The translations under genes were made by a program, and so were the position numbers. Of a DNA stretch of 64,000 bases, positions 1-9,281 are shown piece after piece (position 1 is the first letter of the stretch; each line of letters opens with the position of its first letter). This stretch comes from Jiella soli (GTDB lineage Bacteria; Pseudomonadota; Alphaproteobacteria; Rhizobiales; Rhizobiaceae), in assembly GCF_020615385.1 (NCBI RefSeq), contig NZ_JAJAVB010000004.1, forward strand, positions 62,001-126,000. The letters run 5' to 3'. The notes beneath the pieces were generated by a model. It ran no database searches and was not told where the DNA came from. It was given only the letters and a program-made list of their open reading frames with translations.

Positions 1-2
1 CG

Positions 3-41
3 ACGCGCGGTGAGACCGAGCAGGCGGACGCGGCCCGATGA
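3..41 (+). CDS. 3' end of an upstream gene, probably the RND periplasmic adaptor (partial)
   Basis: The open frame from base 3 ends [12 protein letters not shown]-stop at 39-41, so its TGA overlaps the ATG of the efflux permease by four bases (ATGA). Such overlap is typical of translationally coupled adaptor/permease pairs in RND operons. Only twelve residues are visible, so the identity is inferred from position alone. Another frame has a stop at 11-13 and could instead be the end of the upstream gene. Confidence 0.3.
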   Translation, partial: TRGETEQADAAR

Positions 42-3000
42 ATGCACGCTTCTTCGTCGACCGGCCGATCTTCGCGGCGGTCATCTCGATCCTGATCACG
101 CTCGGCGGGCTGCTCTCGATAACGAGCCTGCCGATCGAACAGTACCCGCAACTCGTCCCGCCGCAGGTGCAGATCCGGGCGACCTATCCCGGCGCGAGCG
201 CGGAGACGATCGCCCAGACCGTTTCGGCGCCGATCGAACAGCAGATCAACGGCGTCGAGGACATGCTCTACATGCAGTCCGCGAACTCCTCGTCGGGCAC
301 CGCGACGATCACCGTCACCTTCGCCTCGGGCACCGATCCGGACCAGGCGACGATCAACGTCAACAACCGCGTCCAGCAGGCCCAGGCTTCGCTGCCGCAG
401 GAGGTCCAGCGTCTCGGCGTCACGGTGACGAAGCAGAATTCGTCCATCCTCGCCGTCGCGACGATGACGTCGAACGACCCGCGCTACGATGCGACCTATG
501 TGTCGAACTACGCGCTGCTCTACGTGCTCGACGAATTGAAGCGTACGCCGGGCGTCGGCCAGGCGCAGCTCTTCGGCGCGCGCGACTATTCCATGCGCAT
601 CTGGCTGCGGCCGGACCGCCTGGCCCAGTACGGGCTGACTCCGACCGACGTCGCCAGCGCGATCTCGGACCAGAATGCGCAGTTCGCCGCCGGCCAGTTC
701 GGCGCGCCGCCCACCAATTCCGATCTCGCCTTCACCTATTCGGTGACGACCGAGGGACGTCTGCCGGACGCCGAGGCCTTCGAGAACATCATCCTGCGGT
801 CGAGCGCCGACGGGGCGTCGCTGCTCCTGAAGGACGTCGCGCGGGTCGAACTCGGCGCGCAGGACTACGCCTTCAACGCCACCTATGACGGCAGCCCCAC
901 AGTCCCGATCGGCCTCTACCTGCAGCCGGGCGCGAATGCGCTCGACACGCTGGCCGCCGTGCGCTCGCGCATGGACGAATTGTCGAAATCGTTTCCGAAC
1001 GGGATCAGCTACGCCATTCCCTTCGACACGACGAAGTTCATCGAGGCGTCGATCGACGAGGTGATCCAGACCTTCATCGAGGCGATGATCCTGGTCTTCG
1101 TCGTCGTCTTCGTCTTCCTGCAGAGCTTCCGCGCGACGCTGATCCCGATGATCGCGGTTCCCGTGTCGATCATCGGCACGTTCGGCGTGCTCCTCGCGCT
1201 CGGCTTCTCCATCAACCTCTTGACGCTGTTCGGCCTGGTGCTCGCCATCGGCATCGTCGTCGACGACGCGATCGTCGTCCTCGAGAATGTCGAGCGGATC
1301 ATGTCGAGCGAGGGGCTGCCGCCGAAGGAGGCGACGGCCAAGGCGATGACCGAGGTCGCGGGGCCGGTGATCGCGATCGTGCTCGTTCTATGCGCCGTGT
1401 TCGTGCCGGTCGCCTTCCTGGGCGGTCTCGCCGGCACGATGTACCGGCAGTTCGCGGTGACGATCGCCGTGTCGGTGACGATCTCGGGCATCGTGGCGCT
1501 GACGCTGACGCCGGCGCTGTGCGGCGTTGTCCTGCGCCAGTCGCACAGCCGCCCGCTGGCGCCGTTTCGTTGGTTCAACGCCGGCTTCGAGAAGCTGACC
1601 GACGCCTATGGGGCGGGCGTCGTCTTCATCATGCGGCGGGCGCTCCTTTCCATCGTCCTCTTCGCCGGGCTGATCGGCGGGATCGTCTATCTGTTCCAGA
1701 CCCTGCCGGGCTCGCTCGTCCCCGACGAGGACCAGGGCGTCAACTTCGCCGTCGCCATCCTGCCTCCCGCCGCCTCGCTGTCGCGCACGACGGAGGTGAT
1801 GAAACGGGTCTCCGACAATCTCATGAAGCATCCGGCGGTGAAGGACGTCGTCACCTTCGCCGGCTTCGACCTCCTGTCCGGTTCGCAGAAGTCGAGCGCA
1901 GGCGTCGCCTTCATCACGCTGAAGGACTGGTCCGAGCGCACCGATCCCTCGCTCGACGCGCGCAACCTGACCGGCGCCTTCATGGGCATGAACGCCGGCA
2001 TCAAGGACGGCATGGTGCTCGCCTTCAACCCGCCGCCGATCCAGGGCCTGTCGACCACCGGTGGCTTCGAGCTCTACGTGCAGGACCGGCGCGGCCGGGG
2101 CTCGCAGGGGCTGATCGAGGCGACGCAGAAGCTGGTCGAGGCGACATCCAATCGGCCGGAACTGGCTGGGGTGCGTACCACCTTCGTCGCCAACGTGCCG
2201 CAGTACAAGATCGACGTCGACCGGGTGAAGGCCAAGGCGCTGAACGTGCCGATCTCCTCGATCTTCTCCACCATGCAGTCGACCTTCGGTTCGCTCTATG
2301 TGAACGACTTCACGCTGCTCGGCCGCAACTACCGGGTCACGCTGCAGTCCGAGGCGAATTTCCGCGAGCGGCCGGAGGATCTGCGCTTCGTCTATGTCCA
2401 GGCGTCGAACGGCTCGATGATCCCGCTGGACTCGCTCCTGAACGTCAAGCGAGTGATCGGGCCGGACCTCATCGAGCGCTTCAACGGCTTCCAGTCGGCC
2501 AAGGTCTCCGGCGGCCCGGCGCCGGGCTTCTCCTCGGGCCAGGCGCTCGCCGCGATCCAGGCGGCGGCGGCCGAGACGCTGCCGGAGGGCTACGACGTCG
2601 CCTGGACGGGTTCGGCCTATCAGGAGATCGCTTCCGGCGGCACCGGCGCCACCGCGATCGGCTTCGGCATCCTGATGGTGTTCCTGATCCTTGCCGCGCT
2701 CTACGAGCGCTGGACGCTGCCGGTCGCCGTTCTCCTCGCCGTTCCCTTCGCGGTGGGCGGCGCGCTGCTGGCGATCTACCTGCGCGGGCTCGACAACGAC
2801 GTCTACTTCCAGATCGGCCTCGTGACCCTGGTCGGCCTAGCCGCCAAGAACGCGATCCTGATCGTCGAGTTCGCCGTCCTGCAGCGGGATAGGGGCATGT
2901 CGGCCTTCGATGCGGCGCTTGCCGGGGCGAAGCTCCGGTTCCGGCCGATCGTCATGACCTCGCTCGCCTTCATCCTCGGCGTCCTGCCGCTGGCGATTTC

Positions 3001-3175
3001 GACGGGTGCCGGATCCGCCTCGCGTCATTCGATCGGCACGGGCGTCATCGGTGGCATGCTGGTGGCGACCTTCGTCGCGATCTTCTTTATCCCGCTGTTC
3101 TACCGCCTGTTCGCCGGCCGCGGAGCGCGCCCGGCGGTGTCGAAGGATTCCGCCGCGCCGGTTTCGGCCGAGTAG
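38..3175 (+). CDS. RND multidrug efflux permease, HAE-1 (AcrB/MexB-like) family
   Basis: This is a 1045-residue inner-membrane proton/drug antiporter, the normal length for AcrB homologues. It opens with the typical N-terminus [18 protein letters not shown], which is the first membrane helix. The proton-relay residues are visible: adjacent Asp409-Asp410 in the helix [12 protein letters not shown] and Lys937 in [13 protein letters not shown]. Two large periplasmic loops lie between the helices. By family knowledge it works as a trimer with a periplasmic adaptor and an outer-membrane channel. The probable adaptor tail overlaps its start codon, but no outer-membrane factor gene follows. A strong terminator follows at 3208-3248. 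The substrate cannot be deduced. Confidence 0.95.
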   Translation: MNARFFVDRPIFAAVISILITLGGLLSITSLPIEQYPQLVPPQVQIRATYPGASAETIAQTVSAPIEQQINGVEDMLYMQSANSSSGTATITVTFASGTDPDQATINVNNRVQQAQASLPQEVQRLGVTVTKQNSSILAVATMTSNDPRYDATYVSNYALLYVLDELKRTPGVGQAQLFGARDYSMRIWLRPDRLAQYGLTPTDVASAISDQNAQFAAGQFGAPPTNSDLAFTYSVTTEGRLPDAEAFENIILRSSADGASLLLKDVARVELGAQDYAFNATYDGSPTVPIGLYLQPGANALDTLAAVRSRMDELSKSFPNGISYAIPFDTTKFIEASIDEVIQTFIEAMILVFVVVFVFLQSFRATLIPMIAVPVSIIGTFGVLLALGFSINLLTLFGLVLAIGIVVDDAIVVLENVERIMSSEGLPPKEATAKAMTEVAGPVIAIVLVLCAVFVPVAFLGGLAGTMYRQFAVTIAVSVTISGIVALTLTPALCGVVLRQSHSRPLAPFRWFNAGFEKLTDAYGAGVVFIMRRALLSIVLFAGLIGGIVYLFQTLPGSLVPDEDQGVNFAVAILPPAASLSRTTEVMKRVSDNLMKHPAVKDVVTFAGFDLLSGSQKSSAGVAFITLKDWSERTDPSLDARNLTGAFMGMNAGIKDGMVLAFNPPPIQGLSTTGGFELYVQDRRGRGSQGLIEATQKLVEATSNRPELAGVRTTFVANVPQYKIDVDRVKAKALNVPISSIFSTMQSTFGSLYVNDFTLLGRNYRVTLQSEANFRERPEDLRFVYVQASNGSMIPLDSLLNVKRVIGPDLIERFNGFQSAKVSGGPAPGFSSGQALAAIQAAAAETLPEGYDVAWTGSAYQEIASGGTGATAIGFGILMVFLILAALYERWTLPVAVLLAVPFAVGGALLAIYLRGLDNDVYFQIGLVTLVGLAAKNAILIVEFAVLQRDRGMSAFDAALAGAKLRFRPIVMTSLAFILGVLPLAISTGAGSASRHSIGTGVIGGMLVATFVAIFFIPLFYRLFAGRGARPAVSKDSAAPVSAE

Positions 3176-3207
3176 ACGCGTACCGGGTACCGGCAGCGGC
3201 TGGGCAG

Positions 3208-3248
3208 GGGGCGGAACGGCGACATCAGCCGATCCGCCCCTTTTTTTT
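3208..3248 (+). terminator. Rho-independent terminator of the RND efflux operon
   Basis: An 8-bp stem GGGGCGGA (3208-3215) / TCCGCCCC (3233-3240) continues through an A-A mismatch into an inner CGGC/GCCG stem. It is followed directly by eight T residues (3241-3248). It lies 33 bases after the efflux gene stop. This is the strongest terminator in the window. Confidence 0.9.
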
Positions 3249-3412
3249 CGTCGGGCGCCGCTCCGACAGGCCGAGGCGCCGCGCGCCGGTGCGGCCGATC
3301 GCAAGGGGCCCTGACGGCTTGATCGAGGTCAATGCCGGTGGGAGCGGGTTCGAAGAGGGTGCGGGGCATCGAAACCCGGCGTACGCCGTCGGCCATCCGA
3401 GAGAGCCCTGCC

Positions 3413-4486
3413 ATGACCATGATGAAAGCGGCGGTCTTCGTCGAACCGAACCGGATCGTGCTGGAAGACAAGAAGATGCCGGACGTCGGTCCGCTCGACG
3501 CCCTGATCCGCATCACGACCACGACGATCTGCGGCACCGACATTCACATCCTCAAGGGCGAATATCCCGTCGAACGGGGCCTCACCATCGGCCATGAGCC
3601 CGTCGGGGTGATCGAAAAGCTGGGCTCGGCGGTGAGCGGCTATGCCGAAGGCCAGCGGGTGATAGCCGGGGCGATCACGCCGAGCGGCCATTCCAACGCC
3701 TGCCTGTGCGGCTGTCATTCCCAGGACGGGGCGGGCACCAAGCACGGCTTCAAGCCGATGGGCGGCTGGCGCTTCGGCAATACGATCGACGGCGCCCAGG
3801 CGGAGTATCTCCTGGTGCCGGACGCGATGACCAATCTTGCGCCGATCCCGGACGGACTTACCGACGAGCAGGTCCTGATGTGTCCGGACATCATGTCGAC
3901 CGGCTTTTCCGGCGCCGAGAGCGGCGCGGTGAAGATCGGCGACACGGTGGCCGTCTTCGCCCAGGGTCCGATCGGTCTCTGCGCCACGGCCGGCGCCAAG
4001 CTGATGGGCGCGACGACGATCATCACGGTGGAATCGGTGCCGGCCCGCATGGAGATCTCGCGCAAGATGGGCGCCGATCACGTCGTCGACTTCACCAAGG
4101 GCGACGTGGTGGACCAGATCATGGCGCTGACCGACGGTCGCGGCGTCGACGTCGCGATCGAGGCACTCGGCCGCCAGGAGACCTTCCAGGGCGCGCTGCG
4201 GGTCCTGCGCCCGGGCGGAACGCTCTCCTCGCTCGGCGTCTATTCCTCCGACCTCGTGATCCCGCTCGGCCCCTTCTCCGCCGGGCTCGGCGACAACAAG
4301 ATCGTGACCACGCTCTGCCCCGGCGGCAAGGAACGCATGCGCCGCCTGATGTCGGTAATCGAATCCTCGCGGCTCGACACGCGGCCGCTTGTGACCCATC
4401 GTTACAAGCTGGAAGAGATCGAGGCTGCCTACGATCTCTTCGCAAATCAGCGCGACGGCGTCCTCAAGGTCGCGATCACGCCGTGA
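3413..4486 (+). CDS. Zinc-dependent alcohol dehydrogenase, MDR superfamily (isopropanol dehydrogenase-like)
   Basis: The product is a 357-residue medium-chain NAD(P)-dependent dehydrogenase acting on a secondary or primary alcohol. Probable catalytic zinc ligands are Cys40 (CGTDIH), His61-Glu62 (GHEPVG) and Asp159. This Cys/His/Glu/Asp set is characteristic of the Clostridium/Thermoanaerobacter secondary alcohol dehydrogenase branch. A Rossmann fold follows (FAQGPIGLCATAGA). The acidic residue in VESVPAR at the end of the second Rossmann strand favours NAD over NADP, which is an inference. The region with Cys98, Cys101 and His102 replaces the usual four-cysteine structural zinc loop. The start at ATG 3413 is chosen because family homology begins at MKAAVF; the frame is open further upstream. 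The Pat-like gene follows after 105 bases. Confidence 0.85.
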   Translation: MTMMKAAVFVEPNRIVLEDKKMPDVGPLDALIRITTTTICGTDIHILKGEYPVERGLTIGHEPVGVIEKLGSAVSGYAEGQRVIAGAITPSGHSNACLCGCHSQDGAGTKHGFKPMGGWRFGNTIDGAQAEYLLVPDAMTNLAPIPDGLTDEQVLMCPDIMSTGFSGAESGAVKIGDTVAVFAQGPIGLCATAGAKLMGATTIITVESVPARMEISRKMGADHVVDFTKGDVVDQIMALTDGRGVDVAIEALGRQETFQGALRVLRPGGTLSSLGVYSSDLVIPLGPFSAGLGDNKIVTTLCPGGKERMRRLMSVIESSRLDTRPLVTHRYKLEEIEAAYDLFANQRDGVLKVAITP

Positions 4487-4591
4487 CGGTTCCACGCCCG
4501 GCAGACGATTGATCGAAGCGGGTGCGCCATCGGGACGGCTTGGGAGGACCGTCCTGAAGGTCGCGGCGACCCTTGAGGGAACGACGAAGAG

Positions 4592-7297
4592 ATGAGCACC
4601 CGGAATTTCGACGCGCTGTTTTCGCCGCGCTCGATCGCGCTGATCGGCGCGAGCAACGAGCCGCACAGCGTCGGCAACGTGATCGCCCGCAATTTGTTCG
4701 AGGGCGGGTTCTCCGGCCCGATCATGCCGGTGAACCCGCATGAGGCCGCGATCGCGGGGCGAAAGAGCTTCACCTCGGTGTCCGCCCTGCCGCTGGTGCC
4801 GGACCTTGCCATCGTGGCGACGCCGGCGCCCACCGTGCCCGGCATCGTCGGGGAACTTGCCGCCCGCGGCTGCCGGGCGGCGGTGGTGATCTCCGCCGGG
4901 CTCGGGGAGACCCGGGATGGTGCGACCCTCCGCCAGGCGATGCTCGACGCGGCGCGGCCGCATCTGATGCGTATCGTCGGGCCGAACTGCCTCGGCATTC
5001 TGTCGCAGCCGCTCGGCATCAATGGGAGCTTTTCGCATCTGTCGCCGAAGGCGGGCGATATCGCCCTCGTCAGCCAGTCCGGCGCGATCGTCACCGCCAT
5101 CCTAGACTGGGCGGACGAGCGCGGGATCGGTTTCAGCCACGTCGTCTCGCTGGGCGACATGTGCGACGTCGATTTCGGCGACATGCTCGACTTCCTGTCG
5201 ACCGACCGGGCGACCCGTTCGATCCTGCTCTATGTCGAGAACATCACCTTCGCCAAGAAGTTCATGTCTGCCGCCCGCATCGCCGCCCGCTCGAAGCCGG
5301 TCGTGGTGATCAAGGCCGGCCGCAGCGCCGAGGGCGCCAAGGCGGCGCTGTCGCATACCGGCGCGCTTGCGGGCTCCGACAAGGTCTATGACGGTGCCTT
5401 CCGCCGCGCTGGCGTCCTTCGGGTGGGCGAGCTGGAGGAGCTGTTCGAGGCGGCGTCGACGCTCTCGACCGGTATCCGCATCACCGGCGACCGGCTGACC
5501 ATCCTGACCAATGGCGGCGGCGCTGGCGTTCTCGCCGTCGACGCGCTGAAGGCGCGCGGCGGCACCCTTGCAACGATCTCCGAGGCGACGCTCAAGGAGC
5601 TGGACGCGGTGCTGCCGCCAACCTGGTCGCACGGCAATCCCGTCGACATCATCGGCGATGCAACCGGTGCGCGCTACGGTGCCGCGCTGGAGGCTCTGCT
5701 GAAGGACCGCGAGAGCGACGCGATCCTCGTCATCAACTGCCCGACCGCAGTGGCCGACGTCATGGAGGCCGGCAAGGCCGTCATCGCCGCCAAGGCGAAG
5801 CGGCCACGCTTTCCCGTGCTCACCAACTGGCTTGGCGGAACCGCCGCTGCTCCGGTCCGACAATTCTTTGCGTCCGAACGGATCCCGACCTTCGAGAGCC
5901 CGGACAAGGCCGTTCGTGCCTTCACCCATCTCGTGCGCTATCGCCGCAACCAGGAACTCCTGATGGAGACGCCGACGGCCGGTGTCGCGATCGCGCCGGA
6001 GGCGGTCGAGCGCGCCCGCAAGGTCATCGAGGCGGCGAAGGCGGCAGGCCATCGCACCCTGAGCGAGTGGGAGGCCAAGGCCGTCCTTAAGCTCTTCGGC
6101 ATTCCGGCCGTCGAGACCTTCCTCGTGACGACGGACGAGGAAGCGGAGGCGCGTTTCCGCGAGATCGGCGCACCCGCGGCGCTGAAGATCGTTTCGCCCG
6201 ACATCACCCACAAGTCGGACGTCGGCGGCGTGCGTCTCGACATCGCCTCCGCCGCGGCGATGCGGACCGCTGTCGCGGAGATGCGCGACGCGGTGCAGGC
6301 CGCGGCGCCCGAGGCCCGGATCACCGGCTTCACCGTCCAGCGGATGGTGTCGCGGCCCGACGCGTACGAGTTGATCGCGGGACTGGCGACCGACGCGACC
6401 TTCGGCCCGGTCGTCCTGTTCGGGCGCGGCGGCAAGGCGACGGAGGTGATCGGCGACCGGGCCATCGGCCTGCCGCCGCTCAACTCGGTCCTTGCCCGCG
6501 AGATGATCCGCGAAACCGAGATCGCCAAACTGCTTGCGGGCTATCGCGACGTGCCCGCCGTGCCGCTCGATCCGATCGCCGACGTCCTCATCCGGCTCGC
6601 CGAACTCGCCGTCCTCCTGCCGGAGGTGGCCGAACTCGACATCAACCCGCTTCTCGCCGATGCCGAGGGGGTGGTTGCGCTCGACGCGCGGGTGACGCTG
6701 CGAGCTGACGGCACCAGGGTGGTGGGACCGGCCATCCGACCCTATCCGCGTGAGCTCGAACGCGAGATCACCATCCGTGACGCCGAGCGCTTTCTGCTCC
6801 GGCCGATCCGGCCCGAGGACGAACTCGCGCTCGCCGACATGGTGGCGCATTGCACCGACCATGATCTCCGGCTTCGTTTCATGGGGCCGATCAAGGTGTT
6901 CCCGCACCAGACCGCGGCGCGCTTCTCGCAGATCGACTACGACCGCGAGATGGCCTTCGTCGCCGTCGCGCCCGGCTCTTCCTATGGCGAGGGCCCGATT
7001 TCCGGCGTCGTGCGCCTCGTGGCCGACCCCGAGAACGAGGCAGCGGAGTTCGCCGTCCTCGTGCGCTCGGACATGAAGGGCCACGGCCTCGGCTACGCGC
7101 TGATGAACGAAATCCTTGCCTATGGCCGCAATCGCGGGCTCGCCCGGATCTATGGCGAGGTGCTGCGCGAGAATGCGACCATGCTGCGGATGGCGCGCGA
7201 ACTGGGCTTCCATCTGGATGGCGCCGAAGCCGGCGCCGACACCGCGCGGGTGACGGTGGAGTTCGGCGGCGGCCAGAACGAAGCTGTCGTTCCGTAG
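4592..7297 (+). CDS. Bifunctional ADP-forming acyl-CoA synthetase / GNAT protein acetyltransferase (Pat family)
   Basis: This 901-residue protein has, in order: a CoA-binding domain (about 1-140), succinyl-CoA-ligase-like domains (about 150-450), an ATP-grasp domain (about 480-700) and a C-terminal GNAT domain (about 735-890) with the acetyl-CoA loop KGHGLG. This is the architecture of PatZ/Pka-type lysine acetyltransferases, which regulate acyl-CoA synthetases by acetylation. His255 in SHTGALAG sits where ADP-forming acetyl-CoA synthetases carry the phosphorylated histidine. That residue is lost in the Salmonella Pat, as I recall it, so this protein may retain synthetase activity. It follows the alcohol dehydrogenase in the same direction and may be co-transcribed. 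Confidence 0.88.
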   Translation: MSTRNFDALFSPRSIALIGASNEPHSVGNVIARNLFEGGFSGPIMPVNPHEAAIAGRKSFTSVSALPLVPDLAIVATPAPTVPGIVGELAARGCRAAVVISAGLGETRDGATLRQAMLDAARPHLMRIVGPNCLGILSQPLGINGSFSHLSPKAGDIALVSQSGAIVTAILDWADERGIGFSHVVSLGDMCDVDFGDMLDFLSTDRATRSILLYVENITFAKKFMSAARIAARSKPVVVIKAGRSAEGAKAALSHTGALAGSDKVYDGAFRRAGVLRVGELEELFEAASTLSTGIRITGDRLTILTNGGGAGVLAVDALKARGGTLATISEATLKELDAVLPPTWSHGNPVDIIGDATGARYGAALEALLKDRESDAILVINCPTAVADVMEAGKAVIAAKAKRPRFPVLTNWLGGTAAAPVRQFFASERIPTFESPDKAVRAFTHLVRYRRNQELLMETPTAGVAIAPEAVERARKVIEAAKAAGHRTLSEWEAKAVLKLFGIPAVETFLVTTDEEAEARFREIGAPAALKIVSPDITHKSDVGGVRLDIASAAAMRTAVAEMRDAVQAAAPEARITGFTVQRMVSRPDAYELIAGLATDATFGPVVLFGRGGKATEVIGDRAIGLPPLNSVLAREMIRETEIAKLLAGYRDVPAVPLDPIADVLIRLAELAVLLPEVAELDINPLLADAEGVVALDARVTLRADGTRVVGPAIRPYPRELEREITIRDAERFLLRPIRPEDELALADMVAHCTDHDLRLRFMGPIKVFPHQTAARFSQIDYDREMAFVAVAPGSSYGEGPISGVVRLVADPENEAAEFAVLVRSDMKGHGLGYALMNEILAYGRNRGLARIYGEVLRENATMLRMARELGFHLDGAEAGADTARVTVEFGGGQNEAVVP

Positions 7298-7495
7298 GCA
7301 GACGGGACGAGGAATGCCTCGACCGGCTTCCGCGGCCGTTCGGTGCGGCCCAGATTAACTGGTCGGCTAAGGTTTTGCCGGCCGGTCGTTAACATGCCGC
7401 GTTTGCTTGGCTTTCCGACTGGGCGCGGAAGGCAGCAGCGCGATCGCGCTGCGCCCTGTCTTTTCATGACGATCCGTGACCCATCTTAGGTCGCA

Positions 7496-7529
7496 CGCCC
7501 CGATCGATCTGACGCCCCGATCGATCCGA
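7496..7529 (+). repeat. Tandem 17-bp repeat in the leader of the MscS gene
   Basis: Two adjacent copies of CGCCCCGATCGATCYGA lie at 7496-7512 and 7513-7529, differing at one base. Each contains the self-complementary GATCGATC core. They end 34 bases before the preferred start codon. Their function is unknown. Confidence 0.7.
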
Positions 7530-7562
7530 CGCAGCGTCAGGAGCAGTCAGACAGGAGCCGCC

Positions 7563-9254
7563 GTGCATCTCGGCCCCCGCCTTCTCGCAGCCATCCTCCT
7601 CGTCCTCGCGATGTCCGGTCAGGCGCCTGCCCAGGATTCGGGCGGCGGTATGAAGGCCTATTCGGAGAAGACGATCAATGCGGGCCTCCCACCGGCGCCC
7701 GATTCCGTCAATCGCGAGACGCCGCAGGCGATGATGGAAAGCTTTCTCTTCTCTGCCGAGGCAGAGGCCTGGAAGACGGCGGCGCATATGCTGGATCTGT
7801 CCAACATCGACAAGGCGCAGCAGGCCGATCTCGGTCCAATCCTGGCGCGGCGCCTGTACCAGATCGTCCAGCATGCCATGTGGCTCGACTGGGGCGAATT
7901 GCCCGACCGGCCAGACGCCCTCGAAGCCAACGCGTCGAGCAAGAATCCCATGGCCGGGGAGCCGCGGCGCAGCATCCGGCTCTCGATCATCGACCTCCCG
8001 GAACGCCCGGTCTCGATCCGTATCGCCCGCGTGAAGCCCGAGAACGGCGAACCCGTCTGGCTGTTCTCGCGCCAGACGGTCGGCAACATCAACGAGATGT
8101 ATGCCTATTACGGGCCGACGCAGTTCGAGCAGTCCTTGCCGACCTGGATGCAGAAGACCGCCTTCTGGACGCTCGCCTGGTGGGAAGTGATCGCGCTGCC
8201 CGTCGTCCTGATCATCGCCCTCGTGGCGGCGGCGCTCGCCTATGTCGGGATCGGCCGCCTGAAGCGCTGGAAGCGCTTCGGCATCGCCGGCCGAATCCTC
8301 GATGCCGTCCAGATGTCGGTGGCTCTGCTCGTCTGCGTCTGGACGTTCTCGATCGTCCGGAGCCTCCTCTTCACCTTCTCGGGTGCGGTGAACGCCTTCC
8401 TCGGTCCGCTGCAGACCGTGCTCTTCGTGATCGCGCTGGCCCTCATCGCGGTGCGGATCGTCGACGCGGTGCTCGAACGCGTCGTCCGGCACAACATCCG
8501 CGAGCTGGGAGAAGCCGAGGCGGCCGAGCAGCGCAACCTCTACACGAACATCTCCGCCGCCCGCCGGGTTGCCATCGTGCTCGCCGTCCTGATCGGCACG
8601 GCGCTGGTGCTGATCCAGATCAACGCCTTTCAGATGCTCGGTTTCTCATTGCTTGCCTCGGCCGGCGTCATCGGACTGATCTTCGCCTTCGCCGCACGCA
8701 GCATCCTTGCCAATATCATGTCGAGCCTGCAGATCGCATTCGCCAAGACGGCGCGCATCGGCGACGCCGTCCTCTACAAGGGCGACTGGTGCTATGTGGA
8801 GAAGATCAACTTCACCTATGTCCAGCTGAAGAGCTGGGACAACCGCCGCCTGATGGTGCCGGTCGCCGAGTTCGTCTCGAACACGATGGAGAACTGGACC
8901 AAGCAGGATCCGACCCTGATCAAGCCGGTGGTCCTGCATCTCGACCACCGGGCCGATGTGGACAGGCTCCGCGAGGCGTTTCAGCGCTTCGTCGACGAGG
9001 CCGACGACGTCATCGACAAGGACCAGGCGAAGGTCCAGGTGATCGACCAGGACTGGCAGGGTATGATCGTGCGCTTCATGGTGACGGGCGAGGATCCGGT
9101 CGCGGCCTGGGGGATGCACTGCCGCCTGCGCGAGGAGATGCTGAAGGCCGCCGCGAAGCTGGAATCGGAAAGCTCCGAGCAGATCCCCGATCGCCCCGCC
9201 TACCTGCCGCGCGAGCGCGAGATGCTGATCGGCGAGTTCGCCGGAGGCACTTGA
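7563..9254 (+). CDS. Mechanosensitive ion channel, MscS family, with periplasmic N-terminal domain
   Basis: The 563-residue protein starts with a signal peptide ending near AMSGQAPAQ, followed by a roughly 170-residue extracytoplasmic region. Membrane helices fall near residues 205-230, 245-262, 283-303 and 337-352. The glycine/alanine-rich pore helix is at about 359-392 (LASAGVIGLIFAFAARS), followed by the MscS beta and C-terminal domains. It probably opens under membrane tension to release solutes during hypo-osmotic shock. The GTG at 7563 is chosen because AGGAG lies five bases upstream and the signal peptide begins there. An in-frame GTG at 7476 would add 29 unrelated residues. It converges on ligD with a 27-base gap. 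Confidence 0.85.
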   Translation: MHLGPRLLAAILLVLAMSGQAPAQDSGGGMKAYSEKTINAGLPPAPDSVNRETPQAMMESFLFSAEAEAWKTAAHMLDLSNIDKAQQADLGPILARRLYQIVQHAMWLDWGELPDRPDALEANASSKNPMAGEPRRSIRLSIIDLPERPVSIRIARVKPENGEPVWLFSRQTVGNINEMYAYYGPTQFEQSLPTWMQKTAFWTLAWWEVIALPVVLIIALVAAALAYVGIGRLKRWKRFGIAGRILDAVQMSVALLVCVWTFSIVRSLLFTFSGAVNAFLGPLQTVLFVIALALIAVRIVDAVLERVVRHNIRELGEAEAAEQRNLYTNISAARRVAIVLAVLIGTALVLIQINAFQMLGFSLLASAGVIGLIFAFAARSILANIMSSLQIAFAKTARIGDAVLYKGDWCYVEKINFTYVQLKSWDNRRLMVPVAEFVSNTMENWTKQDPTLIKPVVLHLDHRADVDRLREAFQRFVDEADDVIDKDQAKVQVIDQDWQGMIVRFMVTGEDPVAAWGMHCRLREEMLKAAAKLESESSEQIPDRPAYLPREREMLIGEFAGGT

Positions 9255-9281
9255 GGCCGCGACCGCGCGGCGTCCACGAGC

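Noticed and set aside
7476-7562. Earlier GTG start for the MscS channel gene.
   Set aside because: It would place 29 Arg/Ser-rich residues ahead of a good signal peptide, whereas the GTG at 7563 has AGGAG at ideal spacing.
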